Positions 1-7,103 of a stretch of 64,000 nt of DNA are shown here, piece after piece. The position numbers and the translations under genes were made by a program. The stretch lies in assembly GCA_021817045.1 (NCBI GenBank), contig JAKAWG010000009.1, positions 1 to 64,000 of the forward strand, given 5' to 3'. Every line of letters begins with the position of its first letter. Within the stretch, counting starts at the first letter, position 1. This stretch comes from Acidobacteriota bacterium (lineage in GTDB: Bacteria; Acidobacteriota; Terriglobia; UBA7540). A model generated the notes under the pieces. The model saw only the letters and a program-made list of their open reading frames with translations. It had not been told where the DNA came from and did no database searches.

Positions 1-1
1 T

Positions 2-454
2 TCAGAGCCGCGCGACTTGGTTGCGGCGCTGGGGCCGTCAATTCGCGCGTGTTGCTACGAGGTCGGCCCGGAAGTGGTGGGTGCTTTTCACGAGCAGTTT
101 CCGCAGGCCGACAAATTCTTCCACCGCTCGGCCGCTGCCGCTCCTGCAGCGGCCAACCACCCCACCCCGATGAAGGCGGGACTCCCCTCCTTGTCAAGGA
201 GGGGAATTAGAGGTGCTTCAGCGATGGGGACATCGCCGTTAAAGCACGAGCGTCCGGAAGGCTGGCATCTCGATTTGATTGCCGCAGCACTCGGTCAGTT
301 CGCGTCTGCTGGGGTACGCAAATCTCCGCTGCAGGTGGCCGATTACTGCACGGTGTGTCGAAGTGACCTATTCTTTTCTTACCGCAGAGACGGAAGCGCG
401 GCCGGTCGCATGATGGCCGTAATTGGCTTGCGCGCTCCCTCAACCAGCAACTGA
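2..454 (+). CDS. pgeF: Peptidoglycan editing factor PgeF (YfiH/laccase-domain family), C-terminal part; start lies before the window
   Basis: The visible 150 residues carry the C-terminal half of the PgeF/YfiH family: GPSIRACCYEVG near the start, then LDL, DYCTVC and FFSYRRDG. Family members are cytoplasmic metal-dependent enzymes; E. coli YfiH removes mis-incorporated L-Ser from peptidoglycan precursors, and older annotations call them polyphenol oxidase. The frame is open to the window edge, so the start is missing. Between the F-rich strand and the W-x-LDL motif the protein has an extra stretch of about 35 residues, encoded by a palindromic repeat (bases 184-204 and flanks) that keeps the frame. 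The 3' end overlaps the convergent rlmN gene by 76 bases. Confidence 0.85.
   Translation, partial: SEPRDLVAALGPSIRACCYEVGPEVVGAFHEQFPQADKFFHRSAAAAPAAANHPTPMKAGLPSLSRRGIRGASAMGTSPLKHERPEGWHLDLIAAALGQFASAGVRKSPLQVADYCTVCRSDLFFSYRRDGSAAGRMMAVIGLRAPSTSN
184..204. repeat. Perfect palindrome inside pgeF
   Basis: Ten-base arms CCCCTCCTTG and CAAGGAGGGG are separated by one T. The flanks are C-rich and unlike pgeF codon use, and the encoded peptide does not fit the family. It looks like a dispersed palindromic element inserted in frame. Copy number elsewhere in the genome is not visible here. Confidence 0.7.
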
Positions 455-1467
455 CCGCAGGCGGCGCGGATGTCTCGTCCGCGCGAAATGCGAATGAACG
501 CGGGCACGCCGGCGTCGCGTAGCGTCTGCTCGAAGGCCAGCACGCGCTCGAAGGGCGACGTGCGGTAGGGCAGGGCGTCACCCGAATTGTACGGGATCAC
601 ATTCACCTTGGCGTGCAACCCGCGAACGAGACCAGCCACGCGCTGCGCGTCAGCGACCGTATCGTTTACACCGTCCAGGAGCACATATTCAAAAGTCAGC
701 CGCTCGCGGGGCCGCTGCGGATAAGCGCGGCACGCCGCCATCAACTTTTCGAGCGGATACTTGCGATTGATTGGCATCAGCGCCGAACGTTGCTCGTCGG
801 TCGAGGCGTTGAGTGACACGGCGAGCTTGGGCCGAACCTCTTCGCGAGCGAGCCGGAGAATTCCAGGGATGATGCCTGAAGTCGAAAGGGTAATGCGGCG
901 TGGTGAAAGGCCCAATCCATCGCGGTCCGCAAGGATCCTCACCGCGTGCATAACGGCGTCGTAGTTGAGCAGCGGCTCGCCCATGCCCATGAAAACCAGA
1001 TTCAGGCGCGTCCCGCGCTCGATCTTCCGGTCTTCCAGCACGCTGTAAACCTGGCCCAGGATTTCGCCGGCACTCAGGTTGCGTCGCAGGCCCATCAGCG
1101 CCGTGAAGCAGAAGCGGCAATCTACCGCGCAGCCCGCCTGGCTCGAAATGCACAGCGTCACGCGGTCCGGTTCCGGCATGTAAACGGTTTCAGCGGCCTC
1201 GCCGTCCGCAAAACCCAGCACGTATCGAGCGCTGCCGTCCTGCGAAGGGCATGTTTCCCGGATCGGAGCGTGGACAATCGAGAAGCGGCCTGCGAGCCGG
1301 TCGCGAAAAGCGCGGCCAAGAACGGCCATTTCTCCGAATTGGCTCGCGCGAAGACGATACAGGGCGCGGAAGATTTGACGGCCTCGGTAGGCCGACTCTC
1401 CGCAATCGCAAGCGATTCGTTCGAGTTCGCTGCGCTCAAGGCCGAAAAGATTGGTTTTGGATTGCAT
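379..1467 (-). CDS. rlmN: Dual-specificity 23S rRNA A2503 / tRNA A37 C2-methyltransferase RlmN
   Basis: A radical SAM enzyme that methylates C2 of A2503 in 23S rRNA, and of A37 in some tRNAs, by a methyl-Cys ping-pong mechanism. The cluster motif is CAVDCRFCF (Cx3Cx2C). FMGMGEPLLNYD, TLSTSG and SLNA follow, and the C-terminal methyl-carrying Cys lies in RAACGQL. I place the start at the ATG at 1467 (MQSKTNLF), which gives 362 residues; an in-frame ATG at 1488 adds seven residues not seen in the family. After the normal end the protein continues about 18 residues (ARKPITAIMRPAALPSLR) over the pgeF 3' end. A 177-base gap separates it from rlmB. Confidence 0.95.
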   Translation of the reverse strand: MQSKTNLFGLERSELERIACDCGESAYRGRQIFRALYRLRASQFGEMAVLGRAFRDRLAGRFSIVHAPIRETCPSQDGSARYVLGFADGEAAETVYMPEPDRVTLCISSQAGCAVDCRFCFTALMGLRRNLSAGEILGQVYSVLEDRKIERGTRLNLVFMGMGEPLLNYDAVMHAVRILADRDGLGLSPRRITLSTSGIIPGILRLAREEVRPKLAVSLNASTDEQRSALMPINRKYPLEKLMAACRAYPQRPRERLTFEYVLLDGVNDTVADAQRVAGLVRGLHAKVNVIPYNSGDALPYRTSPFERVLAFEQTLRDAGVPAFIRISRGRDIRAACGQLLVEGARKPITAIMRPAALPSLR

Positions 1468-1552
1468 CGCTTTAGAGTGTAGTAGCAAGCTCCCACGCTT
1501 TCGAAAATCATCCAGACGGGTCGTTCGCGCGCAAACGGGAATCCGGGTATGG

Positions 1553-1572
1553 ACCCCCGCTTTCGCGGGGGT
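1553..1572. repeat. REP-like hairpin in the rlmB-rlmN spacer
   Basis: ACCCCCGC-TTTC-GCGGGGGT forms an 8-bp stem with a 4-base loop, within a GGGTATGG...GACGGG context. This sequence type is a common dispersed palindromic repeat in GC-rich bacterial genomes. It could also fold in the mRNA between rlmB and rlmN. Confidence 0.6.
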
Positions 1573-1644
1573 GACGGGAATCGAAATCTCCGTTCATAGG
1601 GCGGACGGAGGGCTCATGTGGCACTCCTTATAACGAGTCGTTTG

Positions 1645-2448
1645 TTACAACGGCCGCGCGTGCCGCTGGCGGGCCGCCTCGTAGAGCACGACGGCGGCCG
1701 CCACTGAAACATTGAGTGATTCGACCTGGCCGTAAATCGGAATGGCTGCTATCTGGTCGCACGCTTCGCGCACCAGCCGATGCAAGCCGTGTCCTTCGCC
1801 GCCGAAGACCAGAGCGCAGGGAAGCAAATAATCGAGGTCGAGGTAAGACTTTTCAGCCTTCGCCTCAAATCCGTAAACCCACACTTGCCGGCGCTTGATT
1901 TCGATGATAGCGCGAGTCAGGTTGGTGACGCGCGCAATCTTCACGTGCTCGAGCGCGCCGGCCGCGGCGCGCGCCACCGCAGGCGAAAGGCCGGCTGCCC
2001 GCCGCTCCGGGATGACAATCCCGGTTACTCCTGCCGCCACCGCCGTGCGCGCCACCGCTCCCAGGTTGGCCGGATCTTCCACGCCATCGAGGACAAGCAG
2101 CAACGGTTTTGGTAATGCTGTAGCGCCGGTGTCCTCACCGGCGTCCGGCGATGAGGACATCACCGCTACAGCGAGGATTGATTCCAGATCGTCGTAAGCT
2201 TTTGCCGGGCACACTGCAACCACGTTTTGATGGTGGGTAGCGCCCGCTGCACGGTCAAGCGCCGCGAGCGGCGCAAAACGAAGTGGAATCCCGTGCGCCC
2301 GGCAGGCTTGAATAATGCGCTCGACGCGGGGTCCGTGATGGCCTTGCGTCACCAGCACGTGGTCGATAGGTCGGCGGCCCAGCGCCGCTTCCACGGCGTG
2401 AATGCCGCACAGGGTTGAGGGCTCGGGCTTGGCGTTCGAGTGAAGCAC
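1645..2448 (-). CDS. rlmB: SpoU/TrmH-family 2'-O-methyltransferase, RlmB-like (23S rRNA G2251)
   Basis: A 267-residue SPOUT methyltransferase. An N-terminal substrate-binding domain (CGIHAVEAAL at about 14-23) is followed by the knotted catalytic domain with LVLDGVEDPANLGAVART (motif 1), FGGEGHGL (motif 2) and IPIYGQVESLNVSVAAAVVLYE (motif 3). This pattern fits RlmB/TrmH. The start is a GTG with a weak ribosome site, three bases after the gltX stop, so the two are very probably co-transcribed and coupled. Residues about 93-111, between the two domains, are encoded by an inserted hairpin repeat and are foreign to the family. Confidence 0.88.
   Translation of the reverse strand: MLHSNAKPEPSTLCGIHAVEAALGRRPIDHVLVTQGHHGPRVERIIQACRAHGIPLRFAPLAALDRAAGATHHQNVVAVCPAKAYDDLESILAVAVMSSSPDAGEDTGATALPKPLLLVLDGVEDPANLGAVARTAVAAGVTGIVIPERRAAGLSPAVARAAAGALEHVKIARVTNLTRAIIEIKRRQVWVYGFEAKAEKSYLDLDYLLPCALVFGGEGHGLHRLVREACDQIAAIPIYGQVESLNVSVAAAVVLYEAARQRHARPL
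2117..2172. repeat. Inverted-repeat element in frame within rlmB
   Basis: The outer arms are GCTGTAGCG and CGCTACAGC. Inside, GTGTCCTCA pairs with TGAGGACAT. The 56-base element encodes the interdomain peptide SSPDAGEDTGAT without breaking the frame. It resembles the hairpins at 12581-12652 and 31359-31407. Confidence 0.7.
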
Positions 2449-2451
2449 GGC

Positions 2452-3954
2452 TTAGCCTATTCCCGCGCATTCCCGGAATTCCCGCAGCCGCTCGGTGCAA
2501 CTTTTAACGTGATGAGGCAAGGATAGCTTAGAGCCTTCTTCGAAAATCGGGATCAGCTTTTCCAGTTCTGGGCCGGACTCCGCGCCTGTGAGGGCGACGC
2601 GGATGGGATGGAACAGCTCACGGCCCTTGCGCCCGGTCTGTTTTTGCATTGCCTTGGCGATCTCCCGGAACTTCTCGTAAGTCAGAGGCTCTGAAACCTG
2701 CGGTATGAACGCGGTCAACACTTCGCGTGCGCCATTGTCATTCAGCAGATGATCCATGATGGCTTGATGACTTGGAGAGCACGGTTCGTATTCGAAGATC
2801 AGCCGAGACGCTTCGCTTAGTTGGCTTAAGGTATCCAGGTTCTTTAGGACGGCATCGACCACGCGCTCGAGCCAGGCGAGCGTGGGATTCGGGACGGGCT
2901 CGGCGATGTAACCGGCGCGAGCAAGGAACGGAACACTCAGCTTCGCCAATCGCGCCATCGTCGCTTGCTTCATGTAATGGCGGTTCAGCCAATTCAATTT
3001 TTCCTGATCGAATACCGCCGGGCTTTTTGTGATGTGATCGAGCGAAAACTGGGCGATCAATCCCGCGTCGCTCAAGATCTCCGTCTTGCCATCGGCCGGC
3101 GACCAACCGAGCAGAGCGAGATAGTTCCGCAGAGCTTCCGGGAGAACACCCATCTCTCGGAAGCTCTCCAGCGAAGTTGCTCCGTGACGCTTGGAGAGGC
3201 GCGTGCGGTCCGGGCCGAGGATCGTCGAAAGGTGGGCGAAAGCGGGAGCTGGCCAGCCGAGCGCCTGGTAAACGGCGAGTTGGCGCGGCGTGTTGGAGAT
3301 GTGATCGTCGCCGCGGATCACGTGGGTGATCCCCATGAGGTGATCGTCGATGACGACGGCGAAGTTGTAGGCAGGGTTGCCGTCCGAGCGAACGATTATG
3401 GGGTCGCCGATTACGTCGCCGGAAAAACTCGTCAGACCGTGAACGAGATCGTCCCAACTGAACGCGCCTTCCGGGATCTTCAGCCGAATCGCCGCCGGCT
3501 CGCCAGCCTTGACGCGCGCCGCAGACTCTTCGGGTTCAAGCGCACGGCAACGACCGGAATAACGCGGCTGGCGGCCTGCCTTGAGTGCTACCTGACGCTC
3601 GGCTTCGAGCTGCTCTGGCGAGCAGAAACAGTAGTAAGCCCTGCGTTGTTGGATGAGCTCGGTTGCGTACTGGGCGTAAATATCCTTGCGCTCGGACTGG
3701 CGGTAGGGTCCGAAAGGGCCGCCCTTGTCCGATCCTTCGTCCCAGTCGAGGCCGAACCAGCGCAGGTCTTCGATGAGGCTGGTCTCGTATTGCGCCTCGG
3801 AGCGCTCGACGTCAGTATCCTCAATACGCAGGACGAACGCGCCGCCGTGATACCGGGCGAAGAGCCAATTGAAGAGCGCCGTGCGCGCATTGCCGACGTG
3901 GACATAGCCTGTGGGGCTGGGCGCGAATCGAACTCGGACTGTGGTCTCGGTCAT
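2452..3954 (-). CDS. gltX: Glutamyl-tRNA synthetase
   Basis: A class I aminoacyl-tRNA synthetase, 500 residues, that charges tRNA-Glu. The N-terminus has APSPTGYVHVGNART (the HIGH-type motif, here YVHVG) followed by RIEDTDVERS. The KMSKS-type loop is RLSKRHGA, and an anticodon-binding domain follows. A CFCSPEQLEAER segment lies where the zinc-binding motif sits in bacterial GluRS. The ATG at 3954 overlaps the TGA of the upstream gene as ATGA, so this start is preferred over a TTG nine bases upstream. Only one gltX is visible; whether it also charges tRNA-Gln cannot be decided here. Confidence 0.96.
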   Translation of the reverse strand: MTETTVRVRFAPSPTGYVHVGNARTALFNWLFARYHGGAFVLRIEDTDVERSEAQYETSLIEDLRWFGLDWDEGSDKGGPFGPYRQSERKDIYAQYATELIQQRRAYYCFCSPEQLEAERQVALKAGRQPRYSGRCRALEPEESAARVKAGEPAAIRLKIPEGAFSWDDLVHGLTSFSGDVIGDPIIVRSDGNPAYNFAVVIDDHLMGITHVIRGDDHISNTPRQLAVYQALGWPAPAFAHLSTILGPDRTRLSKRHGATSLESFREMGVLPEALRNYLALLGWSPADGKTEILSDAGLIAQFSLDHITKSPAVFDQEKLNWLNRHYMKQATMARLAKLSVPFLARAGYIAEPVPNPTLAWLERVVDAVLKNLDTLSQLSEASRLIFEYEPCSPSHQAIMDHLLNDNGAREVLTAFIPQVSEPLTYEKFREIAKAMQKQTGRKGRELFHPIRVALTGAESGPELEKLIPIFEEGSKLSLPHHVKSCTERLREFRECAGIG

Positions 3955-5072
3955 GGTGTCCAACTAAAGCCGTCGTCTTCATCTGACGAGGCCGCCAGCC
4001 GCGTCACCTTGTGCCATGCCCCGTGGAGCTTGCTGTGAATGGTCGGCCAATACTCCGCCGCCAAATTGAATGCTTCGGTCTGCCCAAGATCCCAGCCCAT
4101 GCGGCTCAGGGTCAGACTGAAGCCACGATCCTGGCGCGGATAGTATAGATTTGAAACAGCGGCAGCCAATACGGTGCCTGCAAGTGCCGATGAATAGAAT
4201 ACGGGTTTTCCCGTTTTGTCGGAGCGGGTGACAAAAACGCGGGAGATGGAATAGAGAAGCCGCCTGACAAAAGGGCCCTTTCCTAGAGGGAAGTAGCGCG
4301 GATCCTGGTGCATGAGTACGGTGAAGACGAAGTCGCCGAAAAAGCTGGAGTCGTTCGCATCAAGCTGCGCCGATCCAAGACACTTCCAGTACGCGCCGAA
4401 GGTCTTGCCGTATCCACAGAAGCCATCGGTCTTGGAATATTCCGCAGCCGACTCAACGGCGGTTCCCGCGAAGCCCAGAGGGTCATAAGCGCCGCGCGCC
4501 CATAACTTGAATTTCTGGCGTGGAGTAAGCGGCTCGATGTTCTTCAAATAATCGACCTTGAACGCAGGCACGACCCAGAAGATATGCCCGGGTGAACCCT
4601 GGACGGCAGAGGATTTGCGTGATTTCTTCGTCTGCGAACCGCGATCCCGGGCGTTGGGGTACGGATCAGAACCGTCGAAGCCGGAAAGGGCGAAGCTGTT
4701 TACCGCGGAGCGCTCGGCCGCGTCTGTTAGGCTGCGTGGTAGTACAAGGCTCAGGCTGGCATGCGAATGAGCCGAGTCGTACGCTGCCTGACTGCAGGAA
4801 GACGGCAGCCAACTCTCCAGCGTCCCGCGTCTCGCTTCGCGTTTCGTCTCCAAGGAGGTGGAATTAGTGGAACAGGAGCCGCCTGCCGCTGCCGATTGAG
4901 CGTAGGGTCGCGAAGACGGCGCCGAGTTGAGCGATTGCGGGAGGGTCAAGAGTTGACCGTACAAAGTCACTGCTGTTGTCCAGCCGACAAACAGAAGCCG
5001 CGCCAAGGTTCGCAGTGTTGGTCGGACCCGCGCCTCCAGGCCCGGCTCCAACTTCGAGCGTAGAAACCACAT
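3951..5072 (-). CDS. Exported or envelope protein of unknown function, acidobacterial type
   Basis: 373 residues. A basic N-terminus followed by a hydrophobic stretch (LARLLFVGWTTAVTLYGQL, about 26-44) suggests a signal anchor. Residues 50-165 are Ser/Ala-rich and low in complexity. The C-terminal half has recognisable segments: LTPRQKFKLWARGAYDP, GYGKTFGAYW, VLMHQDPRYFPLG, AAVSNLYYPRQDRG. I recall this pattern from numerous uncharacterised acidobacterial envelope proteins, but no activity is known to me. AGGAT precedes the ATG. It lies 40 bases after glmS and its stop overlaps the gltX start, so it is part of the glmS-gltX-rlmB operon. Confidence 0.7.
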   Translation of the reverse strand: MWFLRSKLEPGLEARVRPTLRTLARLLFVGWTTAVTLYGQLLTLPQSLNSAPSSRPYAQSAAAGGSCSTNSTSLETKREARRGTLESWLPSSCSQAAYDSAHSHASLSLVLPRSLTDAAERSAVNSFALSGFDGSDPYPNARDRGSQTKKSRKSSAVQGSPGHIFWVVPAFKVDYLKNIEPLTPRQKFKLWARGAYDPLGFAGTAVESAAEYSKTDGFCGYGKTFGAYWKCLGSAQLDANDSSFFGDFVFTVLMHQDPRYFPLGKGPFVRRLLYSISRVFVTRSDKTGKPVFYSSALAGTVLAAAVSNLYYPRQDRGFSLTLSRMGWDLGQTEAFNLAAEYWPTIHSKLHGAWHKVTRLAASSDEDDGFSWTP

Positions 5073-5112
5073 TCTTATATCCTGTCACAAGGTGGCACGT
5101 CAGAACCTGCTC

Positions 5113-6996
5113 CTACTCCACCGTCACTGACTTCGCAAGGTTTCGCGGCTCATCCACGTCGCAGCCGCGCAAGACGCCGATGTGGTAGGCGAGCAGTTGC
5201 AGGGGCACAACCTCTAGAATGCTCGAAAGCAACTCATTCGTGTGTGGCAGGGCAATCGCGTGGTCTGCCATGGAGCTCACTTCGTGGTCGCCTTCGGTGA
5301 CCAAAGCCAGGATAACGGCGCCGCGCGCTTTTGCCTCTTCGATGTTGGAGATGGTGCGCTCGTAACGCACTCGCGAATCCGCCGAGTCCCAGTCGCACGT
5401 TGCAATAACCACCACAGGAAGCCCCGCGATGATCAGCGCGCTCGGACCGTGCTTCATTTCGCCCGCCGGGTAGGCATCCGAGTGGATGTAGGAGACCTTC
5501 TTCATTTTCAGCGCGGCTTCAAGGGCGATGGGAAAGTGGACTCCGCGGCCAAGGAAGAGAAAATCGGCAGAGCGGTAAAAGTGGCGCGCAAGGTCCTCGA
5601 ATTCGTCATCGCGTTGGAGGACGGCTTCGAGTTGGCGAGGAAGGGCGGTGAGGTCTGCCAACAGTTTTTGGGATTCCTCCTGCGTGATGACCTGGCGTAA
5701 TTGAGCGAGGTAGAGCGCAAACATATAAAGCGCCGTGAGCTGGGCGGAGAATGTTTTGGTCGACCCGACCGCGATTTCCGGGCCGGCGTGCGTATAGATG
5801 GCGCCGTTCGCTTCTTGAGGCGCGACGCTGCCGAGTACGTTGCATATCGCGAGCGTCCGCGAGCCTTTGGCCTGCGCCTCGCGCTGTCCGGCGATGGTAT
5901 CCGCTGTTTCCCCGGATTGCGTGATCACGATGGTCAGCGTGTGAGGATCGACGATCGGGTCGCGGTAGCGGAACTCCGAAGCGTAGTCCACTTCGACCGG
6001 CACACGCGCGAATCGCTCAATCATTACCCTTCCGGCCATCCCGGCGTGGCGCGAGGTGCCCGCGGCGACGATTTTGATCTGGCGGAAACTGCGGAACTCA
6101 TCTTCGGAAATCTCCATCTCGTCGAGGGACACGTGGCCCGTTTCCGGTGAAACGCGGCCAAGCATTGTGTCGCGCACGGCGCGCGGCTGCTCGTAGATTT
6201 CCTTGAGCATGAAGTGCTTGAAGCCGCCCTTTTCGGCCAGAATGGGATCCCAAGTGATGTGCTGGACGCGCTGCGAGACGGTATGCCCTTCAAAATCCGT
6301 CAGCTTAACTCCGTTTGGTGTCAGGACCGCGATGTTGCCATCGGCGAGAAAGAAAAGATCGCGTGTGTGGTAGACGATGGCGGGGACGTCGCTTGCCACA
6401 AAATACTCGTCCTTGCCGAGCCCGATGACAGCCGGCGGACCCTGGCGCACCGCCACGATCTTATTCAGGTCACGTGTTGATATGATGGCCAGCGCAAAGG
6501 CTCCCCTTAGTCGCCGCACAGCGGTCCGGACCGCGGTCTCGAGGTCGGCCGGTTTTGCGCTGTCGCGCGGCCCGGAGGCACCATCCAGATACTTTTCGAC
6601 CAGATGAGCGATTACCTCGGTGTCGGTTTCGGTGGACATCGTGTGACCTTCGGCCACCAGTTCGCGCTTAAGCTCCTCAAAGTTTTCGATGATGCCGTTG
6701 TGAACCAGCACGACTGTGTCGTGACAGTCGCTCAACGGGTGTGCATTCTCTTCGGTCGGTGCGCCGTGGGTGGCCCAACGCGTGTGCCCAATTCCGTATG
6801 AGCCGTCCGCGGGATTCAGGCGGACCATTTCCTCCAGGTTGCGCAGTTTTCCGCGGGCGCGGCGGATTGCGAGCGTTCCGTCCTTGACAACGGCCAGCCC
6901 CGCCGAATCGTACCCGCGGTATTGGAGTCGCCGGAGACCCTCGAGCAAGACGGGAACTACACGCTTGTTTCCGATGTAGCCGATGATGCCGGACAT
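5113..6996 (-). CDS. glmS: Glutamine-fructose-6-phosphate aminotransferase GlmS with Ser in place of the catalytic Cys
   Basis: Makes glucosamine-6-phosphate, the first step to UDP-GlcNAc. It has 627 residues: an Ntn glutaminase domain (1 to about 245), then two SIS sugar-isomerase domains. Family landmarks are present: RGYDSAGLAV, GHTRWATHG, HNGIIENF, TETDTEVIAHL, ITQSGETADT, HGPSALI and the C-terminal DEPRNLAKSVTVE. The start reads M-S-G-I-I-G-Y-I-G (ATG TCC GGC). In the family, residue 2 is Cys, the N-terminal nucleophile after Met removal, so TCC instead of TGC or TGT is one base from normal. No alternative start restores Cys. Either Ser serves as nucleophile, the enzyme uses free ammonia, or there is a base error. 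A TATAAT lies 16 bases upstream and no ribosome site is visible. Confidence 0.93.
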   Translation of the reverse strand: MSGIIGYIGNKRVVPVLLEGLRRLQYRGYDSAGLAVVKDGTLAIRRARGKLRNLEEMVRLNPADGSYGIGHTRWATHGAPTEENAHPLSDCHDTVVLVHNGIIENFEELKRELVAEGHTMSTETDTEVIAHLVEKYLDGASGPRDSAKPADLETAVRTAVRRLRGAFALAIISTRDLNKIVAVRQGPPAVIGLGKDEYFVASDVPAIVYHTRDLFFLADGNIAVLTPNGVKLTDFEGHTVSQRVQHITWDPILAEKGGFKHFMLKEIYEQPRAVRDTMLGRVSPETGHVSLDEMEISEDEFRSFRQIKIVAAGTSRHAGMAGRVMIERFARVPVEVDYASEFRYRDPIVDPHTLTIVITQSGETADTIAGQREAQAKGSRTLAICNVLGSVAPQEANGAIYTHAGPEIAVGSTKTFSAQLTALYMFALYLAQLRQVITQEESQKLLADLTALPRQLEAVLQRDDEFEDLARHFYRSADFLFLGRGVHFPIALEAALKMKKVSYIHSDAYPAGEMKHGPSALIIAGLPVVVIATCDWDSADSRVRYERTISNIEEAKARGAVILALVTEGDHEVSSMADHAIALPHTNELLSSILEVVPLQLLAYHIGVLRGCDVDEPRNLAKSVTVE

Positions 6997-7012
6997 GAAT
7001 GTTGATTCTCGA

Positions 7013-7018
7013 TTATAG
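7013..7018 (-). promoter_or_regulatory. -10 box of a possible near-leaderless glmS promoter
   Basis: TATAAT on the minus strand ends 16 bases before the glmS ATG. Transcription starting about 6-7 bases downstream would leave a leader of only about 10 bases, matching the absence of a Shine-Dalgarno sequence. No good -35 at 17 bases is visible, so confidence is moderate. Confidence 0.4.
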
Positions 7019-7103
7019 CAGGCGAGGAAAGGTACGGCGAAGAAGCAACGCTAGGAAGCGAGGCGTCGTGGGCAGCCGGCCGCAAATGGCGAGGCTCTTT
7101 CTT

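Noticed and set aside
2965-4038. 357-codon open frame antisense to gltX
   Set aside because: gltX is unambiguous on the minus strand and the overlap is complete.
6997-7103. glmS ribozyme upstream of glmS
   Set aside because: The spacer is too short and a promoter-like -10 lies next to the ATG.
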